A stretch of DNA of 64,000 nucleotides from Podospora pseudocomata. Lineage: Eukaryota > Ascomycota > Sordariomycetes > Sordariales > Podosporaceae. The notes beneath the pieces were generated by a model. The model had not been told where the DNA came from and searched no databases. It was given only the letters and a program-made list of their open reading frames with translations. Numbering within the stretch: position 1 is the first letter of the stretch; every line of letters starts with the position of its first letter. The DNA is taken from assembly GCF_035222375.1 (NCBI RefSeq), contig NC_085887.1, forward strand, positions 1,587,501 to 1,651,500, read 5' to 3'. The translations under genes and the position numbers were made by a program. This document shows, piece by piece, positions 43,882-53,204 of the stretch.

Positions 43882-45915
43882 TCAAGACGCCACCGGCCCA
43901 ACCGACACCTTCTCCATCTCCCTCCTCTGCATCTCCATCTCAGCATACATACTAATCCTCTCCCTCCTCTTCCTCTCCGCCTCCAACTCCGCAAACCTCC
44001 CCCTGGCACCGTGCTTAATCTTGGTGATCATATCCGCCGCCTTCCCCCTCGTGATATCCCCCGGCTCAAGCGGAACCAGCTTCGACCTCAGCTTATTCAA
44101 AAATCTCAGCTGCCCCTCCGACGCCGGCGCCTTCCTCCACGGCATCCTCTGCGAGATATAAAACGGCGCATAAAATTCCGCCACAAACCTATCACACCCA
44201 TGCACCGCATCCCTAAAATCCATCGTCCTTAATATCTCCCTCGGCGCCGCCCACGGTGACTTCCCATTCGAGAGCGCCCTCATCACATACCCCTTCCACA
44301 TCGTCTTCCTCTCTCCCTCCTCCTCTCCATCTTTCCCGCGTGGGGGTTCAGCCACCTCCTTCTCCAACCGCATCACATCCCTATCCGTGCTCAAAACGTA
44401 CTTGTTCGGATTCACCTGCACCCACGCATTCTGACTAATAGCCCTAATATGCTTCTCCCCCGCCGCATCCGAGATCAGGTCAAAAACAGAATCATACTCG
44501 GTAAACGCCACCTTGTAGCTCTCTCCCGTCGGACACGCCTTCTTGGCAGCCTTCGACATCCTCTTCTCCCTCCCCTCCGCCGTCTCCTTCTTCTCTCCCC
44601 CCTCTCTCGCCAAAGCGAGAAGTTCCCCTCCCGTCTTCTCCGCAACCAACTCATCCGGATCCAGCCCAAACAGCGTCGGCGTGGTGATGATCCCCACGTC
44701 CAAACTCGCCACCATGTCAATAACATGACAATTCTCCTTCCCCTCATGCAGCCTCATCCCCCGTCCGATCATCTGTATCAGCAAATTCCTCGACCTCGTC
44801 GGCCTGGCCAACACGACGCAGTCAATATTGGGAATATCCGTCCCCTCGGTAAAAACACCACAGTTAAGCAAGACAGGAAACTCCTTTTTCTTGAACTTCT
44901 CCAGCGTTTCCGCCCGCTCCTTGGCCGGGGTGTCGCCGAATACATACCTGGCATCAATCCCGTGATGCCGAAACCGTTCCGTCAAAGCCGCCACATGGCT
45001 CAGATCAACGCAAAAGACCAGCGTGGACTGTCTCTTTGGTGGTGCGGCTTTTGCAAACCAGGCTCGAACGACAATGTCGTTTAGCTCGGGGGAGTTGACG
45101 GCTCTTGACAACGAGGCGGTTTCGAACTCGCCTGTCCCACCCGCACCCTTGGCTCGGACGCCGGAGAGGTCGGCTCTGGACTCGACGGTGGTGAAGACGA
45201 CTTCGGAAAGCCACTTGTCCGTAATCATGTCGATGTAATCCTTGTGGTAGACGATCTCGTCGATGGCCGCTCCTAGTTTTAGGCCGTCTGAGCGGGAAAA
45301 GGTGGCTGATACGCCGACCAGAGTGGGGGAGTCGGGTTGCTTTTGCCGGAGGTTCATGTGCTCCAAGATCTTGAGATAGCCTGGGGCGACGATGTGGTGT
45401 GCTTCATCGACGAGGACAAGTTTGTAGTTTGAGGGGTCAAACTTCAGGAGACGGTCTTTGGACAGGATGGATTGCATGCTGGCGACGGTGATGTCGGCAA
45501 AGCCGGTTGCTTGGAGGTTTCCGAGCTCGACTTCGACGGTCTTGTTTGGGTAGGCTGACTGGCAGTGGCGGGCGGCTTGCTCGACTAGTTCTCGCCTGTG
45601 GGCGAGGATGAGGGTGCGGGTTGCTTGGGGGTTTGGGGGTGTGACGCGGTCGATGAGGTGGGTGAAGATGACTGTTTTGCCGGCGCCGGTGGCGAGGGAG
45701 ATGCCGAGGCGTTTGTGGCCTTGGGTTATGGAGGTCAGGACTGCTTGGATGCATTCTTCTTGGTAGGCGCGGAGTTGGATGGGGGTTGGTGGTGATTCTT
45801 GTGAGAGGCGGGTGGTGGTTGTGGTGAAGGGGCGGGAGGGCCAGAGTTGGAAGGAGGTGGTTGGGTCTTTGGGGGATTCTTTGAGACGGAGGGCGGTTTT
45901 GATGAGCCGCTTCAT
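43882..45915 (-). CDS. IRC3: mitochondrial DEAD/DEAH-box helicase Irc3
   Basis: A single exon encodes 677 aa. The N-terminus is basic and hydroxylated (MKRLIKTALRLK..., RPFTTTTTRLS), a likely mitochondrial presequence. The superfamily 2 core follows: QLRAYQEE Q-motif region at about 47-54, Walker A GAGKT at about 77-81, DEAH at about 170-173, VSATF motif III, and motif VI QMIGRGMRLHEG. A C-terminal region rich in basic helices resembles the Irc3 accessory domain. In yeast, Irc3 is a double-stranded DNA-dependent mitochondrial helicase needed for mtDNA maintenance. The gene is divergent from the Rrn5-like gene, sharing a short promoter region with a (GAGT)n repeat. Confidence 0.88.
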   Translation of the reverse strand: MKRLIKTALRLKESPKDPTTSFQLWPSRPFTTTTTRLSQESPPTPIQLRAYQEECIQAVLTSITQGHKRLGISLATGAGKTVIFTHLIDRVTPPNPQATRTLILAHRRELVEQAARHCQSAYPNKTVEVELGNLQATGFADITVASMQSILSKDRLLKFDPSNYKLVLVDEAHHIVAPGYLKILEHMNLRQKQPDSPTLVGVSATFSRSDGLKLGAAIDEIVYHKDYIDMITDKWLSEVVFTTVESRADLSGVRAKGAGGTGEFETASLSRAVNSPELNDIVVRAWFAKAAPPKRQSTLVFCVDLSHVAALTERFRHHGIDARYVFGDTPAKERAETLEKFKKKEFPVLLNCGVFTEGTDIPNIDCVVLARPTRSRNLLIQMIGRGMRLHEGKENCHVIDMVASLDVGIITTPTLFGLDPDELVAEKTGGELLALAREGGEKKETAEGREKRMSKAAKKACPTGESYKVAFTEYDSVFDLISDAAGEKHIRAISQNAWVQVNPNKYVLSTDRDVMRLEKEVAEPPRGKDGEEEGERKTMWKGYVMRALSNGKSPWAAPREILRTMDFRDAVHGCDRFVAEFYAPFYISQRMPWRKAPASEGQLRFLNKLRSKLVPLEPGDITRGKAADMITKIKHGARGRFAELEAERKRRERISMYAEMEMQRREMEKVSVGPVAS

Positions 45916-46366
45916 GATGGCTATGGTGAGCTAGAGTGAGTGAGTGAGTGAGTGAGTAAATCTCGTGGACGGTGGGTGTGTAAGTCGTCTTTTCATGAAA
46001 AGAGGTCGTTGATGTTTGAGATTGACAGCTGGTGAGGTGAAAGTTGCAGCTGGGGGCTGCTGTGCGGCTGTGTGATTGGTCACTTTTCTTCAGTGGGCGG
46101 ACCGCCGGGGATTGCAGTACGCACCTCACTAACGCTTCGCTGTAACAGCTGCAACATCACCGATGAGATTTGAGTTTCGACCGAGTTTTCCTCACCAATA
46201 CATCAACAAACTCATGTTTTCAGGCGACCTGATCGATTTTTTCTGTATCAGTGAGTTATCTCTCATACACCACCTATCAAAGGTAATGCTAACATCAATT
46301 ACAGAATTGATCGAGGAACTAAAGTCACTGCTCATCACTCAAAACGAACGGTCTCCTCAAGTTAAC
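45916..46366. other. divergent promoter IRC3 / RRN5-like
   Basis: A 450-bp shared intergenic region. It contains a (GAGT)6 run at 45934-45957 and, on the plus strand, an intron-like 54-nt GTGAGT...TTACAG segment at about 46252-46305 in the leader of the Rrn5-like gene. If that intron is coding, the gene would start at 46163. Confidence 0.5.
45934..45957. repeat. (GAGT)n microsatellite
   Basis: Six consecutive GAGT units lie about 20 bp upstream of the IRC3 start codon, within its 5' leader. Confidence 0.85.
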
Positions 46367-48220
46367 ATGGACATCGACGACAGGTCAGACGGCCAAAGTC
46401 CCAACACTGGACCACGCTCCCGCCGGATATCTATGCCAATCAGATCTTCGGGGGTAGACCCAGCACTTATCGATCCGGAGATTCTAGGTTCCGACTGCGA
46501 GCGGGAGGAGCCCGAGCTCAACGAGTTTGATGATGCGGAAGAGCGAGAATATGCCCCGTCAGATGCCTCCTCCGAGTACACTGCCCGGCCTGGTTCGGAT
46601 GACGACAATGACATCGATTCACCGCCAGAATACGACCTACCCGCGGAGCAACTATCCCAATTCAATCCAAAAAAACGTTCTCTCAGCACCACCTCCCCCC
46701 GCCCTCTCAAACGCCGCAAACCACCACCCCCCTTCCGCCCCGCTTACCTCGACCTCCTGAACGAAGACATCGTCTCCGCCTCCACCAAATTCCTCCCACC
46801 ACCCCCCTCCTTCCCCCCCCTATCTGACTCCCAACACGGCCTCGCATACTGGACCGAAACCGAAAAGATCCTCCTCTTCGAATCCCTCTCCCGCCTCGGC
46901 CCCTCCAACCCCCTCGCCATATCCCAACGCCTCAAAACAAAATCCGAACTCGAAGTCTCAGCCTACATCACCCTCCTCAAATCTTCGGCCGGTGGTTCAG
47001 ACCCAATCCCCGTATCCGACATCCCTTCCGCAGTGGAACTCTCCCCAGCCCTCTGCCTAGCCCTCGAAGACGCCTCCGACGCCGTAGCAACAAAACAACT
47101 CACCCACGAACGAACCCTCGAATCTAACAAATGGGGCCCAGCACACTGGCTCATCACCCCCCAAAACATCGAAGAGATCGAACGTGATCCCGACCCCAAA
47201 ATGCTCTTCCACCCCCTTTTTCGTCTGCGGACTTGGCTCAAGCTCTCGGAGCGGGTGTTTATGAACTCGAGGGTGGAAGACTACAACTACCACACTTTTC
47301 TGCCGGAGAAGGGGCAAAAACCGGGGATTCGTGCTACTGCGCTTGAGGATTTTTATTCGTTGGTTGTCTCCCTCACGCGAAGATTGGTGGCGACGTCTAT
47401 TTTCATGGCAGAGGAGAGGATAGACCAAAAGAGGAAGAGTGCTTATCCCGAGATTAGCAGGCGGGTTTGGAAAGGGGATGTGAAGGCTGCGCTGCTGGCG
47501 GTGAATATGCCTAGTCCTGCCAGGAGGGAAAGGGAGAAGTTTTGGGGAGAGGCTGCGAGGAGGCTGAGGTTGAATGTTGTGGACGATAGTGCCCAGGACG
47601 GGAAGGTGAGGATGGGGTGGGATCAGGTGGAGGAGGTGTTGGGGGTTCGGACGACGGGTGGTGGTGGCCCCGGTACCGCTGCTTCAGCGCCAGAGGGAGA
47701 AGATGATGACGAGGGGTCGGGATATGAGGAAGCCGAGCAATATGAGAATGAGAGCGAGTACTCGTTTGTGATTGATGGCTTAGCTGAGAAGCTGCCTGTG
47801 TTGGAGGAGGTGGACGAGGCGGTCAGGTTTAGTGCGTTGGAGTACCCTGATAACAAGCAGGCGAGGAAGACCTTGAGGGACAGGATTAGGAACGAGAAGG
47901 AGAGGGAGGGTTACGCGGACAAGCTTGATATGAGCGCGTCGCGGGTGGAGGAGAAGAGGTTGTGGGAGTTGCTGGGCCAGAAGCCGCCTGAGGGGATGGC
48001 ACCGCTGGAGGAACCGGTGAGGCCGGCGGCCAGTAAAGGAAAAATAAAGACTGTGGCGGAGCTGATTGGGGGGTTTGATAGGGGTTTGAAGACAGAGGGG
48101 GAGGTGCCGAGCAATTGGGAGATGGAGTATGTCTTGTTGAAGCAAGCAGAGAGGGAAAAGGAGAAGGCCGGGCGGGAGAGGTTGAGGGAGCTGAACAAGC
48201 AAGGGGATGATGATGAATGA
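46367..48220 (+). CDS. RNA polymerase I transcription initiation factor Rrn5-like (SANT domain)
   Basis: An open frame gives 617 aa from the ATG in GTTAACATGG. An acidic disordered N-terminus leads to a basic KRSLS...RPLKRRKPP patch, then a SANT/Myb-like segment at about 155-205 (LAYWTETEKILLFESLSRLG...ISQRLKTKS) typical of Rrn5. Helical regions and a charged C-terminal tail follow. Rrn5 belongs to the upstream activating factor that commits rDNA promoters to Pol I in yeast. An alternative start at 46163 is possible: the 54-nt intron-like segment before 46306 is in frame, so both spliced and unspliced versions stay open. Family assignment rests on the SANT segment and overall layout, so it is moderate. 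The gene ends tail-to-tail with the next one, 146 bp apart. Confidence 0.7.
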   Translation: MDIDDRSDGQSPNTGPRSRRISMPIRSSGVDPALIDPEILGSDCEREEPELNEFDDAEEREYAPSDASSEYTARPGSDDDNDIDSPPEYDLPAEQLSQFNPKKRSLSTTSPRPLKRRKPPPPFRPAYLDLLNEDIVSASTKFLPPPPSFPPLSDSQHGLAYWTETEKILLFESLSRLGPSNPLAISQRLKTKSELEVSAYITLLKSSAGGSDPIPVSDIPSAVELSPALCLALEDASDAVATKQLTHERTLESNKWGPAHWLITPQNIEEIERDPDPKMLFHPLFRLRTWLKLSERVFMNSRVEDYNYHTFLPEKGQKPGIRATALEDFYSLVVSLTRRLVATSIFMAEERIDQKRKSAYPEISRRVWKGDVKAALLAVNMPSPARREREKFWGEAARRLRLNVVDDSAQDGKVRMGWDQVEEVLGVRTTGGGGPGTAASAPEGEDDDEGSGYEEAEQYENESEYSFVIDGLAEKLPVLEEVDEAVRFSALEYPDNKQARKTLRDRIRNEKEREGYADKLDMSASRVEEKRLWELLGQKPPEGMAPLEEPVRPAASKGKIKTVAELIGGFDRGLKTEGEVPSNWEMEYVLLKQAEREKEKAGRERLRELNKQGDDDE

Positions 48221-48366
48221 TGTTGTGGGTCATCTTTCCACCACCTTGACTGGCAGCATCAATCCATTTCAGAATCTCAACCACAGAACTTGTGAACCTA
48301 TGTGTTTGACAGGCAGCATCAGCCCATTCAAGAGTCTCCTACAAAACCTGTGCCTTTACCTCTTAA

Positions 48367-51300
48367 TCACTCCCCACCCCCAAAAACCTCATCAATCCTC
48401 CTCTTCCTATCCCAAACAACCTTATCATCACTCTTCCTCCTGAAATACAGAATCCGATGCTGCGGAATAAACTCCTCATCCGTCTGCTCAGTCTTCCAGT
48501 CATCGAGTTCCTTCTCCTGCGCCCCCAAGAACCGATCCTCATACCCCACCACAAAATCCCCCGACTCCATCCCCGGATCCCACCTCAACCGGTTCATCAC
48601 ATCAATCGCGCTCCTCAGCTTCCCCTCTCTCGTCACAATAACATACTCCTTCTTCTTTCCCTTCTTCTTCCTCCTCTTCTTCTCAATCTCATAATCCTCC
48701 TCGCCGTCATCCCCCCCCTCTTCCAATTCCTCCTCACCATCCTCCTCCTCTTCCGTCTCCTCCTCCCCGGCGTTCCCCTCCCCCCACTCCCTCGCATCCA
48801 ACACCAACTCCGGAAGCGAGGTCTGGTTAACCAAAGAGGCAGACATCCACCGATTCTGCGGATTAAAATACTTCTCATCCCCCCTGATCTGCCCCTCAAA
48901 CCTCGGCAGCACACCCCGCAACTGCCCCAGCGCGTTCAGCAGCTCGCTCTTCCCCAAGCCCTCCGACGCCTTGTCCAGTCCGATGAGATAACACCCCCTG
49001 TACGACCCGCCATCCTCTGTCAGATCAGCCGCCTCGACAAACCTCGCTGGCCAGATCCTCGCGTGGAGGGAGGGACACTTCCTTCCTATGTCTACCAGTA
49101 AAAGCGCACAGCGGGACTCGAACCACCCGAGAAAAGAGGCTCCTTTTGTGGGCGACAAGCCCCAGTAGGAGAGATCGAGCTTGATATAGGTTTTGAACTG
49201 TGTTAAAAACGTTGTTGCGGGAGCCGAGAGAAAGGATGACCAGGATGGGGAGGAAGAAAGGGCGGAAGCGGCAAGGGAGAATTCCCTTTGGAGGGTCAGG
49301 ACGGAGGGGAGGGTGGCGGCGGAGGCGGTGTTAAGGCCGGGAGGGAAGTACCCCAGGATGGCGAGGGGTTCGCGGTAGGAGCGTGTGTATTGCGGTACGG
49401 AGGTGTGAAAGCTTGGGTCGAAGACTAGATTGGTGGCAAAGTCAAAGGCGGAGTAATGGGTGAAGAAAGAGGTGATCAAATCCTCGACGGAAGGTTTGGA
49501 TTTGGCAAGAAGCTTCTGCACGCGAACGAGGAGGATGGCAACTTGGATTCCCGATAGGTACCCAAAGCGGGCGGAGTAGACACCACGGGATCTAGCCCAG
49601 GTTTTGATGAAGCGGTGGGCTAGGCGGAAAGAGACAAGATCAGGGAGGGAACGGCGGAGGTAATCAATGTCGCGGATGGCTTTGAGCTTGTTGAGGGTCT
49701 GCGGGGCGAGGGACCAGACGGGATCTTTGGCTGGGAGCCGGAGGACGTTGGGCCACTGTTGAGCAACGGAGGCGGCCGGGCAGTATTGGAGGTCCATTCT
49801 GACGCCTTGGACTTTGAGCTCGAGCATGGTGCCTGTGTTGGCTTTGACTCGGCGGAGAATGCGGACACCCTGGGTGGCGGCTTTGCGGAGGCATGAGGAG
49901 GCAACGGAGAAGAAGGTGTTGGAGCTGAAGGGGCCGATGCAGCAGACGTCGATGTCGGATGAGGTTGTCCATACTCCGAGAGCGTATGAGCCCACGGGAA
50001 CGACGACTACAGAAGATTGGAGTCTGGCGGCAGCGGGGGTCTTGGTGGTGGCGTCGAGAAGGAGAGATTTGAGCAGCTCAAAGGCCTCTCTTCTCTGGGC
50101 AGCTTCCTCCTCGCCGGGGGTGACATTCAGCTCGGAGAGACAAGCCTTGATACCGCCAGCCCCCGAGAGTGCCTTTGGCGCCTTCTCAAGATGAGCAGGC
50201 ACAACAAGCGGGTTTTCTGGCTCCTGTTCCTGTTCCATTTCCTCTTGCTCGTCATCTCCAAACCCTCCAATGTTGAGCACAGCCCGGATCCCCCAGTGGT
50301 CACTGGCGAAGGACTCCTCGACAGCATCTCCAACATGGCCCTTTTCCTGACCAAACATGTTGAACTCCTTCACATCGAGAAAATCCTCGCCGCGAACAAG
50401 AATCCGGTCATATCGCTGTGGCCAGATATTTCCACCACTCAAAGTCACCGCAACACCATTGACAGGCGGATCCCATGTTGCACCACCATCCTTGTCCTCA
50501 GCAGTAACCTCCCAGGCATCCACCAAGCCGGCGTCCTTGAAAATAGTGTCCAATCCTTTCCACTGCTCAACCGTAAGGTCTGAAACATTCTTCTTCTCCA
50601 GCGCCTCCTGAATGGCCTCTTTCGAAGTAGCAATATTCCAATCCCCAGCCAGCACCCAAGGACACCCCCCATAATTCTCCTCCAAATACCCAATCAACCT
50701 CTTGATATCCCCCTTCCTCGATGCCACCGCCCCATCAGTAAGTCCATGACTGAGATGAACCACCGCCAGCACAACCGGCTTGAACTCATCCCCCTGCCAC
50801 TTTCCGACATGTCGAAACCTAGCCACCAAAGCACCCTTGTGCTTCCTCTGGAAAGAAACAGATTCCCAGTCAAAGGCGACCTTGCTCAAGACAACCATAT
50901 TGAGAAAATTTGGCAACGGCCCCATACCCGGCTGATCAGGCGGTCCGTGAGAGCAATACGGATACCGATCCGAGACTCTCTCGTCACTGAGCAGAAACGA
51001 CAGGAACCCATCCGTGACCTCCTGCAAGACCAGCGCGTCCGCGTCGGCCTTGTCGTCGAGAATGTTGTTCACAAGGAGGGGATACCGGTCCTTTTTTTGT
51101 GGGTACTCAAACTCAGCGAGAACGTTATAACTCGCCACCGTCAACGTCTTTCTCCCTTGCCCTTCGTCGCTGTCATCTCGATCATAGTCCCCCTCCTGAG
51201 CAACCCCCCAAATCCGCATCTCCTCATCCCAGTACACCGTCCTCCCGCTCATCAGCTCATCTCTATACCCCTTCTCTTCCCCCGTCTCTCCCAAAAACCC

Positions 51301-51927
51301 CTGATCAAACCCCTTCGTCTCTTCCAAAACCGTCACCTTCCCATCATGCACCCCCACCGTCCCCCAAAGTCTCATCTTCCCATTTTCCCTCCTCAAAATC
51401 ACCAGTTCTTCCACTCTGAAATAACACCCCGACATCAGACCCAACTTTCCCATCAAATTCTCCCACTCCTTCCCCCCTACCTCGCCCACAGCCTGCCCCA
51501 TGGTCAAATGCATCTTAAAGGGTCGATCATTCTTCCCCTCTACCCCCCGTTTCTTAAATCCACTGACAAGATCATGAACAAGGTCTCTGAGCTGTTCACG
51601 CTGGTCTTGGTAGGGGGAAGTGAGGAAACAGACACTTTCGTTGCGGCGGGGAAAGTGTCCTGGCTGAGTGAGTGCAATCGTAAATGGGTCAGGGGTTGTT
51701 TTCCGGGTGGAGAGGATTGAGGAAATGATGTGAGAAGCGGCGGGGAGGGAGGAGGGGGGGCAGAAGGGGTAAATGAGGTTGACGTGGGGTGGCCATTTGT
51801 GGGAGGCGGCGTCGTAGAGGGAGCGGATGCGGTTAAGGGTTGGCCATTGGGACTCGTAGGGGAGGATGGCGAGGGCTGTGTCGTATGAGTTGAATGAGGA
51901 GTCGAATGAGGGTTCGTCGGTCGCCAT
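48367..51927 (-). CDS. four-domain 2H phosphoesterase / EEP / nucleotidyltransferase / DUF504(MJ1316) protein, predicted RNA repair
   Basis: A single exon encodes 1186 aa. (1) At about 15-200, a 2H phosphoesterase (LigT-like) domain: H48-V-N50 in PPHVNLIYPF and H140-L-T142, the two H-x-(T/N) motifs. (2) At about 262-553, an endonuclease/exonuclease/phosphatase (EEP) fold: SYNVL (N268), LQEV (E303), VHLSH (H391), AGDWNI (D429, N431) and SDHWG (D543, H544). (3) At about 600-900, a pol-beta-type nucleotidyltransferase: GSYALG (646-651), D658-I-D660, a third acid near D712, and a poly(A)-polymerase-like helical region. (4) At about 1103-1184, a DUF504/MJ1316-type domain (LRWDPGM...FVVGYEDRFLG...EEFIPQHRI). 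Acidic and Lys-rich linkers precede it. The catalytic residues all look intact. Published domain analyses predict that MJ1316 domains recognise RNA 2',3'-cyclic ends. This makes an RNA end-healing or tailing enzyme likely, but the activity is inferred. Confidence 0.88.
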   Translation of the reverse strand: MATDEPSFDSSFNSYDTALAILPYESQWPTLNRIRSLYDAASHKWPPHVNLIYPFCPPSSLPAASHIISSILSTRKTTPDPFTIALTQPGHFPRRNESVCFLTSPYQDQREQLRDLVHDLVSGFKKRGVEGKNDRPFKMHLTMGQAVGEVGGKEWENLMGKLGLMSGCYFRVEELVILRRENGKMRLWGTVGVHDGKVTVLEETKGFDQGFLGETGEEKGYRDELMSGRTVYWDEEMRIWGVAQEGDYDRDDSDEGQGRKTLTVASYNVLAEFEYPQKKDRYPLLVNNILDDKADADALVLQEVTDGFLSFLLSDERVSDRYPYCSHGPPDQPGMGPLPNFLNMVVLSKVAFDWESVSFQRKHKGALVARFRHVGKWQGDEFKPVVLAVVHLSHGLTDGAVASRKGDIKRLIGYLEENYGGCPWVLAGDWNIATSKEAIQEALEKKNVSDLTVEQWKGLDTIFKDAGLVDAWEVTAEDKDGGATWDPPVNGVAVTLSGGNIWPQRYDRILVRGEDFLDVKEFNMFGQEKGHVGDAVEESFASDHWGIRAVLNIGGFGDDEQEEMEQEQEPENPLVVPAHLEKAPKALSGAGGIKACLSELNVTPGEEEAAQRREAFELLKSLLLDATTKTPAAARLQSSVVVVPVGSYALGVWTTSSDIDVCCIGPFSSNTFFSVASSCLRKAATQGVRILRRVKANTGTMLELKVQGVRMDLQYCPAASVAQQWPNVLRLPAKDPVWSLAPQTLNKLKAIRDIDYLRRSLPDLVSFRLAHRFIKTWARSRGVYSARFGYLSGIQVAILLVRVQKLLAKSKPSVEDLITSFFTHYSAFDFATNLVFDPSFHTSVPQYTRSYREPLAILGYFPPGLNTASAATLPSVLTLQREFSLAASALSSSPSWSSFLSAPATTFLTQFKTYIKLDLSYWGLSPTKGASFLGWFESRCALLLVDIGRKCPSLHARIWPARFVEAADLTEDGGSYRGCYLIGLDKASEGLGKSELLNALGQLRGVLPRFEGQIRGDEKYFNPQNRWMSASLVNQTSLPELVLDAREWGEGNAGEEETEEEEDGEEELEEGGDDGEEDYEIEKKRRKKKGKKKEYVIVTREGKLRSAIDVMNRLRWDPGMESGDFVVGYEDRFLGAQEKELDDWKTEQTDEEFIPQHRILYFRRKSDDKVVWDRKRRIDEVFGGGE

Positions 51928-53204
51928 GGCTGTTGTTGGCGACTATAACTTGATAGAGATTTATCGAGGTTGTAAAAGGGGGGTATAAGTGGTGTGAAAG
52001 TGAAGCTATTCGAAGTTGTCAACTGTGTCGTGTCGATCGTGAAATAGATCAGTGATGTCGCCCTGTTACACTGCGATGAAATAAATCGATATCGAATCTG
52101 ATAGCAACTCCAGCACGAACCCAGATCCAAGGACCGCTCAGTCTTATACATGACCTCACATCTCACCATACCCAACGACGCATTCCCACAGCATCAATGA
52201 CTGCTTCCCCGCGTTGGCGGCGCCCAGCTCGCCAATGCCCACCGCTTAAGCCGCTTTTGGGGTCCATCGGAGCCCGCTAACGCAGGTACGACCACTAAAG
52301 AGACCCTGGAATCACTCCGGTGAGTCACTGGCCGGTGTTTACTCGGTAGAACGGCATACTTCTTGCAGGTCGCGAGAAGGAATGAGGTTTGCTGTGCGAA
52401 AATGCCTTGCCGTGATGAATTGTAGAAGACGGTCTACTCGATTCGGCGATATGTGCAAGTGATAGACCTATACTCGCTTCTTCTGAAAATGAAAAAGAAA
52501 ATGGTTGAAATTGGCACCGAGTCTGGAAGTCTTCGTGGCGCAGCACCTCTGCCGGACAGCTCCAAGCCCGCGATGTCAGGTTGTGAGAGGCTGATGGTCG
52601 AACCGGCTGTGTGGTTGGTGACGCTGCCAATAAGCAATCCGCATTCTGATGAAAAAAGGAAGGATGGTGTTGAAGAGAAAGGCCGCCGGTTTGTGGGGTG
52701 GAAGAGGGTATTGGGTAGGGTTGTTCTCGAAAAAGTGTTAGTGCATTGCTGCAAACAGTTGCGAGAACACTAACATTATGTGGAGCACATCGACCTCCAG
52801 GGTCCGGTGGCTTGCTTCCCAAACACCAACTTCCTCTCAACCTCACCCACCACCTAAAACTCACTTGAATCTGGCTCTTTGGGTTGTGAGGTGTAAAATG
52901 CATATCGTCTCTGCGGCGCTCGAAATGCCGCCTATCATGATCGAGCAGCATCTCATCGGAGTGGCTGCCTGTCTGCCAGCCCAATGACAGCGATATGTTG
53001 TTATTCGAGTTCATCAGCCGCAGTTTCTCTTGAATATGGTGGGCATCTTCAACGGTTCATGTTGGCCCCTTCTACCTGATATCCAGCCTTATATTTGAAG
53101 CCATTCTCATGTTCGCGAAGTGAAGCAAATGTCGAAAGTGTCTTAAACCACCGTCAACCTCACCCTCCCATGTCTTCTTGATCCAGGGGTAATCCTCCCT
53201 CAAA
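51928..53204. other. intergenic, no gene supported
   Basis: This stretch holds divergent promoters. A 229-codon open frame on the minus strand (52325-53014) has irregular composition and no domain; I regard it as chance. Confidence 0.5.

Noticed and set aside
44449-45084. 211-codon plus-strand frame
   Set aside because: It is antisense to IRC3; the composition is Arg/Leu/Pro-rich shadow.
49105-49130. GGTTCGAGTCCC-like box B suggesting a tRNA
   Set aside because: It lies inside the coding sequence of the four-domain protein and has no acceptor or anticodon stem around it.
50746-51720. 324-codon plus-strand frame
   Set aside because: It is antisense to the 2H/EEP part of the four-domain protein and has no motif of its own.
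52325-53014. 229-codon open frame on the minus strand
   Set aside because: No domain, erratic composition and no splice partner. It sits where the promoters of two genes are expected.
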